DNA of 64,000 bases. It comes from Halothermothrix orenii H 168. Lineage in GTDB: Bacteria; Bacillota; Halanaerobiia; Halanaerobiales; Halothermotrichaceae. The stretch covers positions 407,501 to 471,500 of the forward strand of contig NC_011899.1 in assembly GCF_000020485.1 (NCBI RefSeq), read 5' to 3'. The notes beneath the pieces were generated by a model. It was not told the origin of the DNA. It saw only the letters and a program-made list of their open reading frames with translations, and did not search any database. Numbering within the stretch: position 1 is the first letter of the stretch; every line of letters begins with the position of its first letter. Shown here piece by piece: positions 17,761 to 29,000 of the stretch. The translations under genes and the position numbers were made by a program.

Positions 17761-20355
17761 ATGAATTTTACTTATCTAGACTATCACGAGGATCTTTTTA
17801 GTAAAATAATCAGTAATGACCTTCCCAGAATCTATGTTTTTGATAACACTAATAACATGCTCAAGGCCAGGGAATATTACAAAAAACCATTATTACAACG
17901 GGGAAGTATTTTTATTACTATATCAGACCTGAAAGAAAAACTATTCCCGACTGACCGCCTCATTTTAAAGGAAGAAAAGTTAGCAGTAATATTCTATGAA
18001 TTACTGACAGAAAGAGAGAAGAAGGAACTCCAGATAAGTGACTATTTTGATGCCATTGAATTTGCCAGTGAATTTTTTAATTTTTTCAATGAATTAAATG
18101 AATATGGTGTTAAAAATATTGATAATTTAAGGAAATGGCAGGAGAAGAAGTATAATCTTTTTAAAACAATCAGAAAAAGGTACCGAAAGCGTCTAGAGGA
18201 ACTCAATTATACGGATCGGACCCTGGCTTTTAATTTTAATAACTTCTGTTCTCATTTTATGGAGGGATATAATGAACTTGTTTTTGTTAATATTGTTAAC
18301 TTTACCCCGAAAGAAAAAAGGTTGTTAAAGTTGCTTCAGGAAACAGGAAAAGAAATTAATCTGGTGTTACAGCTTTCCCCCGATGACTTTGATGAAGAGT
18401 CCCTGAGATTAAAATCGGTAACCCTTCCTGAAGAGTTAAGTTCTGAGATTGAGTTGTATTATACAGGGGAACGTTTGACCCAGATGGTTAATCTGATTTC
18501 AAAAATGGAGGCAGAAAACGGAAATATAACCATTCTGGATGCTGATTATAATAACACATGCTACCATCGTCTCATATCACCTGATAAAATAGACATTGAC
18601 CGGGATTTAAGTTTTACGGAAACGAAAATATACAGGTTTTTAGAGGTTATATATAACCTTCTCAAAAATGCCGATTCCACCGATGGTTTTTTAAGGGTTG
18701 AGCTTAATGATCTGTTGGAGGCATGTTATCTCCAGGAATTCAGGGATTACTTCAGTATTAATGAAAATGCCGTAAAAGTCCTGCAGGAACTGGCCCGGGA
18801 GGAATATGCCTACTTTTATCCTGGCTTTATAAAAAGGTATATATCACTGAAGAGATTTGGAGAGGTCCTCGAAGAGATAGAAAAATTAAGACAGATAGAA
18901 AACATAAATCAGTTATGTAATTACCTGGAAAACCTCAATCTGTATTTTCTCAATGACAGGGAGATCAGTAATAATATAACCCAGTATTTTGACGCCCTGC
19001 TAGAGTTGAATTCTCTTGAAGAGATGGGGATTGTTAGTTCCTGGGACCATTATTTTAAAGATAAGGCCCGTGGCCTTTTCCGCATGGCTTTAAATTACCT
19101 GCGATATAAAAAGGTAAAACCGGTTATTGACAACCAGAATAAAGGTAATAAACTTGATAGTCTGTTTTCTGCTCCCCACCTTTCCCGGGATATACTGATA
19201 GTCCTCAATGCTTCCCGGGGGGTTATTCCTTCAGAGGCAGGGAATGATTTTATATTGACCGACAGGCAGAGGGCGGAACTGGGTTTAGAGACAATAAATA
19301 ATTTAAGATTGAGGGAGAAGTATTATTTTTACCGCCATATTTTAAACAGCCAGAAAACCATTATCTTCAGCCTGAAAAATCTGGAGAGCAACCTGACGAC
19401 CAGCTCTTTTGTTGATGAACTCAGGTTAAAATACGGACTTGACCTTAAAGAAGCGGAGATTACTTCCCGGCAGCTACCGGCTGTTATCCGGAGGATATTT
19501 CCTGCAAAGCCAGCTGCACTGGGGATGGTATCTTCTGTTAGCAGAAAAGAAGATAAACTGGTTATAGAAACCGATGATTTCCCGGGAAATCAAATGTCTC
19601 TGTCTTATTACAGGTATACAACTTTGATAGACTGTTATTATAAATTTTACCTGGAAAAGTTAGTCCGGCTTGCTGAAGACAGGGTGGTAGTTGACCGGGA
19701 GATGAGTCCCCTCCTCTTTGGTAATTTTGTCCATGAAGTCTTTGCTGAAGTTTTAAACCGTCAGGGACGTAATTTAAATGTATCTAAAGAAGTGGTGGAA
19801 GAGGTTATAGTCGATAAACTTAATTCCTACAGGCTTCAGATTAATAACTATTACCTGCCATATTACCGGAAAGTTTTACTCCCTACAGTTCGTGATTCGG
19901 TTATCAGTTTCTTCAGGGGATTAAAAAGAAGGGTTAAAGGAGAGATTGTCGATATTAAAATTGAATGGCAGCCTGAAAAGAGTAAAGACCGGGTCATTTT
20001 TAACCACGATTTTACCGATGTATTCTTAAATGGCCGGGTTGATCTTATCATCGAAACCAGTGATACCCGGTTTATTATAGATTTTAAAACAGGCCAGGGC
20101 AAGGAAGACCAGCTTGATTTCTATTCCCTGTTGCTTGCCCCTGATTATGGAAGCGAAAAAAAGGTTGCTAAAGAGCTTTATAATGTCATGAAAGCCAGTT
20201 TTAAGGCCGGCGCTCCCGGTACTGAGGAGGAGTTTGCCAGGGAAATAAGTGAGGAAATAAAGAACTTTTTTGAAGGTGGGGAATATACGACTATTTATAA
20301 ATCTCGCTGTAAAGATTGTAACTGGATGGATATCTGCAGGGTGGTGATAGAATGA
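17761..20355 (+). CDS. AddB-like PD-(D/E)XK nuclease subunit
   Basis: 864 residues, shorter than Bacillus AddB (~1160). A degenerate helicase-like N-terminal part has no Walker A. A C-terminal RecB-type nuclease domain contains H in 'FGNFVHEVF', D in 'NGRVDLII' and 'IIDFKTGQ'. Four cysteines, C625, C850, C853 and C859 (C-xn-C-xx-C-x5-C), match the AddB 4Fe-4S cluster. Its ATGA stop/start overlap with the next gene shows they form one complex. Together they should resect double-strand breaks for RecA loading. The strong rbs (aaaggagggaaaggg) fixes the start. Confidence 0.85.
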   Translation: MNFTYLDYHEDLFSKIISNDLPRIYVFDNTNNMLKAREYYKKPLLQRGSIFITISDLKEKLFPTDRLILKEEKLAVIFYELLTEREKKELQISDYFDAIEFASEFFNFFNELNEYGVKNIDNLRKWQEKKYNLFKTIRKRYRKRLEELNYTDRTLAFNFNNFCSHFMEGYNELVFVNIVNFTPKEKRLLKLLQETGKEINLVLQLSPDDFDEESLRLKSVTLPEELSSEIELYYTGERLTQMVNLISKMEAENGNITILDADYNNTCYHRLISPDKIDIDRDLSFTETKIYRFLEVIYNLLKNADSTDGFLRVELNDLLEACYLQEFRDYFSINENAVKVLQELAREEYAYFYPGFIKRYISLKRFGEVLEEIEKLRQIENINQLCNYLENLNLYFLNDREISNNITQYFDALLELNSLEEMGIVSSWDHYFKDKARGLFRMALNYLRYKKVKPVIDNQNKGNKLDSLFSAPHLSRDILIVLNASRGVIPSEAGNDFILTDRQRAELGLETINNLRLREKYYFYRHILNSQKTIIFSLKNLESNLTTSSFVDELRLKYGLDLKEAEITSRQLPAVIRRIFPAKPAALGMVSSVSRKEDKLVIETDDFPGNQMSLSYYRYTTLIDCYYKFYLEKLVRLAEDRVVVDREMSPLLFGNFVHEVFAEVLNRQGRNLNVSKEVVEEVIVDKLNSYRLQINNYYLPYYRKVLLPTVRDSVISFFRGLKRRVKGEIVDIKIEWQPEKSKDRVIFNHDFTDVFLNGRVDLIIETSDTRFIIDFKTGQGKEDQLDFYSLLLAPDYGSEKKVAKELYNVMKASFKAGAPGTEEEFAREISEEIKNFFEGGEYTTIYKSRCKDCNWMDICRVVIE

Positions 20356-23300
20356 TTAAAGTATTGAAAGCCAGTGCAGGAACAGGGAAGACCTATCGAC
20401 TTTCTTTAGAATATGTTAATTCATTGCTCCGGGGGCAGTCCTTTGATGAAATTGTAGTTATGACCTTTACCCGGAAGGCAACCGCTGAAATCAGAGAGAG
20501 AATTTTTGAGCATATTGAAGACCTTCTGGAACATGGTATGGAAAGTAAAGTCTATAATAGTCTCAAGGAAATATATCATGATATATCTTTTAACAGGGAT
20601 AACCTGCAGAAAAAATATAAGGCTATGCTAATTAATAAGGATAAACTCCATATCTATACAATTGATAGTTTTATTAACAGGGTATTCAAACAGGCTATTG
20701 CCCCCTATCTGGGTGTTTATAAATACGAAATAGTGGAGGACGATAAAAATACCGAAATAGTGGAAAAGGTTTTTAAGGAAATACTGGATAATCCAGATGA
20801 TTTTGCCCTGATGGAGAAATTCTTGAGTGATAACCCGGAGCGAAAGATTAAAGAGTATATAAATTTAATAAAAAGTATGTTAAATAACCGCTGGAAGTTT
20901 TTATTGATTGACCATAAACCACGTAAAAAAAGGGAAACCGGACAGCTGACTCCGCTCCTGGATGAATGCCTGAATATCCTTGAAAGTGCGGCCCGGGATA
21001 AGGGAAAGGATTTTTCAAAAGATTATTTTAAAAAATCATTCCAGGGACAGATGAGTCAATACCTGGAACTTGAAACCCATGAGGCCAGAAAGGAGTTTAT
21101 TATAAAAAATAAAGATTCCTTTTTCAAAGAATCATTCTGGAATGGTAATAATCTCAGGGGGAAGGCCATGGCCCCATTTAAGGAACACCTTGAAGTAAAG
21201 TACAGGGAGTTTTTGGAAAAAATGGCCGGGTATATATATAATGAAGAGATGATTCCCTACGAAGAAGAGGTGTTTAAATTTTACTCCCGGATTTTTGAGA
21301 TCTATGACCGGATTAAATTTAAGGAAAAGACCTTTACCCACACCGATATCAGTAATTATACCTATAAATATTTAAGGGAAGAGGCCCTGGATCTTCTTGA
21401 TGGGAAAAAGGTAAGTGATTATTTTTACGAACTTCTGGGGAGTGAGGTTACTACCCTATTTATTGATGAATTTCAGGATACCAGTATTCTGCAGTGGAAG
21501 ATTCTAAAACCCCTTATCGACAGGTGCAGAAATGTGATCGCTGTTGGTGATGAAAAACAGTCTATCTACGGCTGGCGTGGTGGAGAAAAGGAACTTTTCT
21601 CCAGGCTTGATAAGATTCTGGATGGGGAAAGTGAATCCCTGAAGGTGTGTTACAGGAGTGAAAAAGAAATAATTAAATTTATTAATCGCTTTTTTACAGG
21701 TCTGGAGATTGACTGGGAATATAATGAAGTTAAACATCTGCCTGAAAAACAGGAAGGTTTTATAGAAATATTGCTGGGTGGTGACAGCTTAAAAAATAGA
21801 ACTAACAGTAAAAAATTTAACAATATGAGTGAAGAAAAACAGAGGCAGATAATTGAACTTAACGAAAAGGTTACAGTAAATTTAAAGAGAAAGATTGTGG
21901 AGCGAATTAAGAATATTTCTGATTTAAGCGGGGTAGGTATCCTGGCCCGGTCTAACGACGACCTGTCAGATATTGCCACTGAACTGGATAAAAAAGGGAT
22001 TCCCTATATCCTTGAGAGTAAGGATAGTCTGATTAACCATGAGGCCGTAAAACCCCTTTATTTCCTACTTGGTTATCTGACATATAATGATTATCTGGAG
22101 TTAATAAAGTTTTTAAGGAGTGACCTTGTCGGTCTTGATAACCAGGGGTTGAAATATCTATTGAGAAACAGGGACAGGGTTGAGAAGTTTATGCGGGGAA
22201 GGGGAGTAAAGTTGAGTAATGCTCTTCTGCAGAAGGCTCTGTCTGAAATAAGGCGGTTAAAGGCCCTGAATTACAGGGAATTAACAAATACCCTGATACA
22301 GAAGTCAGGGTTAATGGATCTCTTTGGCGATAACAGTGGTGCCCTCAAAAACATTTACCACTTCTTTAAATTAATGCGTCAGTTCTCCTGCCTCAAGGAT
22401 TTTATGGATTATATTGAAGAAAACAAAAACTCAGATGAATTAAAACAGGTAGGTGTTAAGGAGGAGAACGCTGTAAAATTAATGACCATTCACAAGTCTA
22501 AAGGCCTTTCCTTTGAAACCGAGTTTTTCTACTGGTGTCCTGGTAAAAGGAAAGGTGGCCGGAGCAATCGTATGGAAATATACGTGAGATTTGATGATAA
22601 TTTTGAGGAACTGGAAGATTATTTACTGACCCATTCCAGATACACCAGATATTTTGAGTATCTGGGATTTAATTTTAATAAAGAGCAGGAAGAAAAAGAG
22701 CTAATAGAGGAAATAAATAATGTTTATGTAGCCCTGACCCGGCCTGAGAAGAACCTTTATTTATACATTGAAGGGCCGAGAATTTTTGAGGTAGATAAAC
22801 CCGGACAAGAGTGGAAAGGCAAAAAATACAGTTTTTATGAAAAGGCCATCCTTAAAGGGGCAGGGGTTAATTCCCTGTGTGACCTTATTGAGGGCAGGAG
22901 GCTCGGTCATTTTAATAGTGAAGAGAAAGATAGAGGTGAGGAAAATATCCTTCTCCCTGACCTGGAACCATATTTTCAGCCTGGTGATCTACCGGAAGAA
23001 CTCCTCGACAGTTTTAATGATAATAAAGATCTTAATATGAACTTAAAAATGGAGATTGACCGGATAGAGGGGCTGGCAATCCATTATTATCTGGAGCATA
23101 TCCAGTATAATAGCCAGGAAGAACGGGATTATGCCAGGAAGATGGTTCTGGCCCGGTATGGTAATATCCTGGGACCAGTCAAGACTGATGAGATTTTTGA
23201 AAGGGTCGAAAGTTTTATCAAAAACAACCCCGGTTATTTTGAGGATAGATGGAAGGTATTTACTGAATATGAAATTAAAGATGGTAACCAGGTTTACAGG

Positions 23301-23462
23301 ATAGACCGACTGCTGGTAGATGAGGGGGGAAAAGAGATAAAGATTATAGATTATAAGAGCGGGGAAACCAGGGAAAAAACACAGCTTGAAAAATATAAAG
23401 ATCTCCTGGAAGAAAAAACCGGGGGAGAGTATTCCATATCTGTTGAGTTTGTGGAGGTGTAA
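20352..23462 (+). CDS. AddA-like UvrD/RecB-family helicase-nuclease
   Basis: 1036 residues. Walker A is at 7-14 (ASAGTGKT). The next motif is 'TFTRKATAEIRER'. Walker B/motif II is 'LFIDEFQDTS' and motif III 'VGDEKQSIYGWRGG'. 'LMTIHKSKGLSFE' and 'VALTRPEKNLY' give motifs V-VI of superfamily 1A. The C-terminus has a second PD-(D/E)XK nuclease with 'YRIDRLL' and 'KIIDYKSGE'. It is shorter than AddA (~1230). It overlaps the AddB-like gene. The function is 3'-5' unwinding with end resection in recombination repair. Confidence 0.9.
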   Translation: MIKVLKASAGTGKTYRLSLEYVNSLLRGQSFDEIVVMTFTRKATAEIRERIFEHIEDLLEHGMESKVYNSLKEIYHDISFNRDNLQKKYKAMLINKDKLHIYTIDSFINRVFKQAIAPYLGVYKYEIVEDDKNTEIVEKVFKEILDNPDDFALMEKFLSDNPERKIKEYINLIKSMLNNRWKFLLIDHKPRKKRETGQLTPLLDECLNILESAARDKGKDFSKDYFKKSFQGQMSQYLELETHEARKEFIIKNKDSFFKESFWNGNNLRGKAMAPFKEHLEVKYREFLEKMAGYIYNEEMIPYEEEVFKFYSRIFEIYDRIKFKEKTFTHTDISNYTYKYLREEALDLLDGKKVSDYFYELLGSEVTTLFIDEFQDTSILQWKILKPLIDRCRNVIAVGDEKQSIYGWRGGEKELFSRLDKILDGESESLKVCYRSEKEIIKFINRFFTGLEIDWEYNEVKHLPEKQEGFIEILLGGDSLKNRTNSKKFNNMSEEKQRQIIELNEKVTVNLKRKIVERIKNISDLSGVGILARSNDDLSDIATELDKKGIPYILESKDSLINHEAVKPLYFLLGYLTYNDYLELIKFLRSDLVGLDNQGLKYLLRNRDRVEKFMRGRGVKLSNALLQKALSEIRRLKALNYRELTNTLIQKSGLMDLFGDNSGALKNIYHFFKLMRQFSCLKDFMDYIEENKNSDELKQVGVKEENAVKLMTIHKSKGLSFETEFFYWCPGKRKGGRSNRMEIYVRFDDNFEELEDYLLTHSRYTRYFEYLGFNFNKEQEEKELIEEINNVYVALTRPEKNLYLYIEGPRIFEVDKPGQEWKGKKYSFYEKAILKGAGVNSLCDLIEGRRLGHFNSEEKDRGEENILLPDLEPYFQPGDLPEELLDSFNDNKDLNMNLKMEIDRIEGLAIHYYLEHIQYNSQEERDYARKMVLARYGNILGPVKTDEIFERVESFIKNNPGYFEDRWKVFTEYEIKDGNQVYRIDRLLVDEGGKEIKIIDYKSGETREKTQLEKYKDLLEEKTGGEYSISVEFVEV

Positions 23463-23516
23463 AAAATAGTAAAAAAAGGACTGGATACAGGTAATATTTA
23501 ACAATTGTATAATCTA

Positions 23517-23544
23517 AAAAGGCAGGGTTATTACCCTGCCTTTT
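23517..23544 (+). terminator. Bidirectional terminator between convergent genes
   Basis: AAAAGGCAGGGT-TATT-ACCCTGCCTTTT is a 12-bp perfect stem with T runs on both strands. It separates the helicase from the minus-strand peptidase. Confidence 0.9.
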
Positions 23545-23570
23545 CTTTGCTGTCAATTATGGTGTACCTT

Positions 23571-23624
23571 ACTATAGTTTATATATTATACTATAGTTTA
23601 TATATCTCTATAGTTTATATATCT
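23571..23624. repeat. Three short tandem repeats of ctatagtttatatat
   Basis: The 15-mer begins at 23572, 23591 and 23608, so the units are 19 and 17 bp apart. The third copy encodes the last codons and stop of the M32 peptidase. It looks like replication slippage that may have set the end of the protein. Confidence 0.75.
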
Positions 23625-25128
23625 TACTATATTTATTTTCAAGGTATTTAATCAGGTACCTGGAATTAATTTCTTCTCCGGTGACCTTTTTAATTATTTC
23701 TGTTGGAGTAAGGAGTTTACCGTATTTATGTATCTTGTCACCGAGCCATTCCTTGATGGGCTGGAAATGCCCCTTACTTATCAGTTCATCATAATTATTA
23801 ATTTCTTTCTTAATAGTGTTATAAAACTGGGCTGCATAGATATTCCCCAGGGCATAGGAGGGGAAATAACCAAACAGGGCATTTGACCAGTGGACATCCT
23901 GGAGAACCCCTTCCTTATCATTTTCTGGTTCGATGCCCAGGTATTCTTTCATTTTTTGATTCCAGACTTCAGGGAGTTCAGCAACCTCAAGCTCCCGGTT
24001 TATTAAAGCCTTTTCTATTTCATACCTGACCATGATATGAAGGTTATAGGTAAGTTCATCGGCTTCTACTCTGATCATTGATGGCTCAACTTTATTTATA
24101 GCCCGGTAAAATTCATCTAGGGATATATCATTAAGCTGTTCAGGGAAGAGCTTCCGAACCTTTCCATAATAAGACTTCCAGAAGTTATAGCTCCTGCCAA
24201 TAATGTTTTCCCAGAACCTGGACTGGGACTCATGGATACCCATAGAGGCCCCATCATGTAATGGGGTTTCATCGAGTTCAGGATCAATATTCTGGTCATA
24301 TATAGCATGGCCCCCTTCGTGGAGTGAACTGAACAGGGCGCTGGTTAAATTGTGGGGGTAATAATGGGTTGTTACCCTGACATCTCCACTATTAATACCA
24401 ATGGTAAAGGGGTGCTCACTTTCATCCAGTCTGCCGGCTTTAAAATCATAACCGATTTCTTCTAAAAGTAGCTCACATAGTTTTTCCTGGGTTGCAGGGT
24501 CATAATATTCTTTCAGGAAGGAATCATCCGGTTTATCTTGAGCATCCTTAACCCTTTTAAGTAAGGGGACAATACTGGCCTTGAGATCGGTAAAAATATC
24601 ATCCAGCTTCTCCACAGTAACCCCTGGTTCATAATGATCGAGTAGTGTATTATATTTATTCCCCTCATACCCCCAGATATCGATAAATTCATTGAGGTAG
24701 TCAACTATTTTTTCAAGGTATGGCCGGAAAAGATTGAAATCGTCATTTTGTTTAGCTTTTTTCCAGATAGATTCAGCTTCTGATTTTAACCTGACAAAGT
24801 CACGGTATTTATCTTCCGGTATTTTTTTGAACCTGTCATAATTTTTTTTGCATTCCCTTACTATTCCCTTCATTACAGGATCAAGGTCTTTATTTACCTC
24901 TTGCCGGGAAAAGTTATCAAGGTATTCCTTCATTTTATCAGAGGTAGACATTTTAAAGACTTCTGTTGAGAGGAGACTGATTATAGAAGCCCTCTTAGAA
25001 ACACCTTTTTCCGGCATTCCGGTAACCATGTCCCAGTAGAGGAGAGACTGCGCACTATCGTAGGCCTTAATCTTTTGAACAAACTCCAGAAACGATTTTT
25101 CAGTATTTGACTGTTTGATATTGAACAC
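23608..25128 (-). CDS. Carboxypeptidase Taq-type metallopeptidase (M32)
   Basis: 506 residues, the normal length for M32. The zinc motif HEGGH (~residue 268, in 'SLHEGGHAIYDQN') supplies two His and the catalytic Glu. The downstream 'GIHESQSRFWEN' provides the third ligand region. It removes C-terminal residues (not after Pro) from peptides in the cytoplasm. The start is a GTG at 25128 directly behind gaggtg, an unusually tight spacing, so the true first codon may be nearby. No signal peptide. It stands alone and ends at the shared bidirectional terminator. Confidence 0.93.
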   Translation of the reverse strand: MFNIKQSNTEKSFLEFVQKIKAYDSAQSLLYWDMVTGMPEKGVSKRASIISLLSTEVFKMSTSDKMKEYLDNFSRQEVNKDLDPVMKGIVRECKKNYDRFKKIPEDKYRDFVRLKSEAESIWKKAKQNDDFNLFRPYLEKIVDYLNEFIDIWGYEGNKYNTLLDHYEPGVTVEKLDDIFTDLKASIVPLLKRVKDAQDKPDDSFLKEYYDPATQEKLCELLLEEIGYDFKAGRLDESEHPFTIGINSGDVRVTTHYYPHNLTSALFSSLHEGGHAIYDQNIDPELDETPLHDGASMGIHESQSRFWENIIGRSYNFWKSYYGKVRKLFPEQLNDISLDEFYRAINKVEPSMIRVEADELTYNLHIMVRYEIEKALINRELEVAELPEVWNQKMKEYLGIEPENDKEGVLQDVHWSNALFGYFPSYALGNIYAAQFYNTIKKEINNYDELISKGHFQPIKEWLGDKIHKYGKLLTPTEIIKKVTGEEINSRYLIKYLENKYSKIYKL

Positions 25129-25273
25129 CTCACTTAAGTATTTTTTCGCTTAGTAATTTGACTATAAATTTTAACAAAGTTCTTTTATAAAAATTTAAGA
25201 ACTAGTATATACCTAATTTTAACATAGTATGCCCGTTTTATCCAGGTACTATAGTTATTATAATACATAAAAA

Positions 25274-25743
25274 TGTTAAAAAAAAATTAAACTGGAAATT
25301 GATGGGTTCATAAAAGTCAAAAAGAACGGGATAACTGTAACCAGTTATGAATATAACTATAAAGGGCTCTGTGTCAAGAAAAAAACCTAGAATCAACTGT
25401 ATATTATATCTTTGATATAAACGACAATGTCCTTTATGAGCAGGAAGATAATACCTTTACGGAGTATATATATGTAGAAGGAAAACACTTTGCCAGGGTA
25501 GATGGCAACTTACTAACAACAGAAATATTTATATATTAACTCGAAAAAGGACAGCTATATTAAGATAATGGAATAATATGACTGGTATAAAACAATAGAA
25601 AATAAAACCTAATACAGTTATATATTATGTTATCGAGAGGACAGAAAACTACGAATATAATGCGGTCGATAACAGGCTAGAAAAATTAGGACCGCAGCTG
25701 GTAGGACCAGTGCCAGGTGTATTGATCATAATAAGATAGGTCT
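25274..25743 (+). pseudogene. Decayed RHS/YD-repeat protein gene fragment
   Basis: Several frames carry pieces of a YD-repeat protein. One reads 'NGITVTSYEYNYKGLCVKKK' until a stop at 25388. Another, entered by a one-base shift in the poly-A at ~25379, continues 'STVYYIFDINDNVLYEQE' and 'TEYIYVEGKHFARVDG' to a stop at 25537. A third near 25628-25737 reads 'ENYEYNAVDNRLEKLG'. These are standard RHS core elements. Stops and frameshifts show it is dead. The rest of 25129-26063 is AT-rich with no other gene, apart from an operator at 25895. Confidence 0.7.
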
Positions 25744-25894
25744 TTATTACTATATATGGGATATTTGAATAATTACTCTTGAAATATCTTATTTTTTTTT
25801 ATATTATTAAATAAATATTTACCATATAAAGGATAATTATAAATACAGCTAGATTTGTTATGTAATTAAATTCTATAAAAATTTCACTAAAAAA

Positions 25895-25908
25895 CGAAAC
25901 CGGTTACG
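25895..25908 (+). promoter_or_regulatory. LacI-family operator 1 (upstream of GH81)
   Basis: CGAAACCGGTTACG, a near-perfect inverted repeat around a central CG, 156 bp before the GH81 start. It matches seven other sites in this locus. Confidence 0.8.
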
Positions 25909-26063
25909 GGGAATCATATTGAAATATTATTTACTAATTATGAAATGGGGTGGTTTATGGTTATAGTCAGTTCTATGGTTTTTAAAATATTGTTTAAGTT
26001 ATTTTAGAGGCCGGTTTGTAAAAAATTGAGTAAAAATTTTTAAAATTTACAGGAGGTTAAAAA

Positions 26064-29000
26064 ATGTCAAAAAACAAGCTATTGCTTTTTATGATGTTGA
26101 TGGTACTCCTTCTCTTTACTTACACTGTTTCAGGTGCAGTTCCTAATGAAGGGGTTGTCTCAGTTGGAGCCGGAAGTTATGTAGATGTTTTTCCTTCTGG
26201 TATAGATCAAAGCAACCCGGACAATACCGATATCCAGGAAAATATATATATTACTTCTAATATGGAAGGACGTCCTATTCCCACTAATGACTGGTGGAGT
26301 AGTCTTGTCTGGGAAGGGGTTTCTGATGATGGTCATTATGTACAGGCTGCCCATCCTTTCTTAATAAAACTTGAAGCGCGAGGTATGAGGTTATTCGCAC
26401 CAAAAACTGAAGACTTCTGGGTAATTGATAATGCTTATGGTGCTACTATGGCCGTTGGAAATAGCCAGGATTTTGTCCTGGGGAATAGTTTATCAACAAC
26501 TATGGAGGCCTATCTACATGACTTCAGTGATTGGTTTGTGACTGCTTCCATGGAGGGCGGTAGTGCCTCAATGAAATTGACCTATGGACATGGTTCTCCT
26601 TATGTTTATGCCATTTATGAAAGTGGGAACCCTACTTTGACCTTTGACACCCCACCTACAATCTGGTATGATAATTCTTACACTAAAGTAATTGGTTTTT
26701 CTATAGAGGGTAGAAATTATGCAGCTTTTGCCCCTGAGGGTAGTACCTGGTCAGGAATTGGTACTACTACCATTACCTGCAATTTACCAGGTGGGAGTAA
26801 CTATTTCAGTGTAGCAGCTTTACCTCCTGGTGAACCGGACACACTACTACCATTATTTGAACAATACGCATATAACCATATTATTAATACAGAAGTAGTG
26901 TGGGAGTATGTGGAAAGTAGTAGTGAAGTAATTACATCTTACAATTATACAGTTACCCAATATGAAGGAAGTGAAACAGGTACTCTCTTTGCGCTTTATC
27001 CTCATCAGTGGAGAAACCTGCAACAGGGAAATTTACAAAATTATTCCTATACTACTGCCCGGGGTGAAATGAAACTTGCTCAGGGTACATCTTTTACTAC
27101 AAGTATGAAATTCCCGGGTGTTTTGAGTGCCCTTCCACCTCTGGAAACCCAGACTGATCTTGACAGGTTGTATAGCTATGTCGATTCTGCCAGGAACGAA
27201 CCATTTACCAGTACAGATACTTACTATGTAGGAAAAAGGCTCGGTAAACTGGCCACCATTATTCCTATAGCTGAACAGGTTAATCATACTACTGCAGCCA
27301 GTGAATTCCGAAATGAATTAAGGACTCGTCTGGAAAATTGGTTTAATGCTACCAATGATGATGGTTCTGCCTATGTCAGGGATATTTTTTATTATAATAA
27401 CAACTGGAAGACCCTGATTGGTTTTGATGCTAGTTTTGGTAGTGCTAATCAGCTTAACGATCACCACTTCCATTACGGTTATTTTATAAAGGGTGCTGCT
27501 GAAATAGCCCGGACCGATCGCACCTGGGCTTCTGAAAGCCAATATGGAGAAATGGTTAATTTACTGATCAGGGATATAGCCTGTCCTGACAGAAATGACC
27601 CAATGTTCCCATTCTTGAGGAATTTTGATATCTATGCAGGACATTCATGGGCTTCAGGTCATGCCCGTTTTGCTGATGGTAATAATAATGAATCATCATC
27701 CGAGGCCATGAATGCCTGGACAGCCCTGATCCTATGGGGAGAGTATACCAATAGTCCAGAGATAAAGGAACTGGGAATTTATCTTTATACTACAGAAATG
27801 CATGCAATATATGAATACTGGTTTAACATCTATAATGAAAATTATCCTGATACATTTAGTAAACCTATGACAGCTATGGTCTGGGGTTGCAAACAGGACT
27901 ATGCTACCTGGTTTAGTGCAGCACCAGAGGCTATTCAGGGTATAGTTTTATTACCAATTCAGGCCGGGTCACTCTATCTGGGACATGACCCCAATTATTG
28001 CCAGTTATATTTTGATTTCCTGGTGGATCAGCGGGGTAGCAGTGACTTTGCCCAGTGGGATGCTATTTTCTATGCATATGAAGCTCTTTTTGATCCTGAC
28101 CAGGCCCTGCAGGACTTCTTTACCTATGAAAACCAGTTACTTAATTCTACCAGTGGGCCGACGGCAGCGACTGAAGAGGGTAATACCGTTGCTAATACCT
28201 ATCACTGGATTAAAAATTTACAGAGATTAGGCAGGGTAGACCATAGTGTTGTGGCTACAAACCATGCTCTTTACGCTGTCTTCCAGCAGACAGATGGAAC
28301 TCGGACCTATGTTGCCTATAACCCCACAGACAATGGTAAGACAGTTAATTTTAGTGATGGCGGCAACCTCTATGTTGCTCCCCATTCCTATGGTGTTTCT
28401 ACCGATTCTCCAGTAATTAATCCCCCGTCATCACCTGTTTTAAATAGTGCCATTGCAGGTGACGCCCAGGTAACTTTAGATTGGAATAGTGTTAGTGGAG
28501 CAACTGGTTATAAAGTTTACTATGGAACAGCTAGCGGAGAGTATAATAATGTTCAGACTGTTAGTGATATAACCAGTTATACCGTAACTGGATTGACCAA
28601 CGATACGACTTACTATTTCGTAATTACTGCTACTAATTCAGCAGGCGAAAGTGGTTATTCTAATGAACTTTCAGCAACACCACAACCTGAATTAAATAAT
28701 CCTCCGGTAGAACCAAATTTAAACAGTGCAACTGCTGGAGATGGTGAAGTCAGCTTAAGCTGGGATAGTGTCAGTGGTGTTACTGGTTATAACCTTCATT
28801 ATGGAACGAGCAGTGGGAGTTACTCCGTGACAATTGATGTCGGTAATTCAACCAGTTATACTGTAACCGGCTTGAACAATAACACAACCTACTATTTTGC
28901 CGTGACTGCCTATAATGATAATGGTGAGAGTGGTTACTCCAATGAACTTTCAGCAACACCACAGGCCGAAAGCAGTGATGATCATGGTGCTGAATATGTC

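Noticed and set aside
23043-23556. Minus-strand ORFs at the end of the AddA-like gene
   Set aside because: They overlap the nuclease domain of the helicase and the bidirectional terminator and have no motif.
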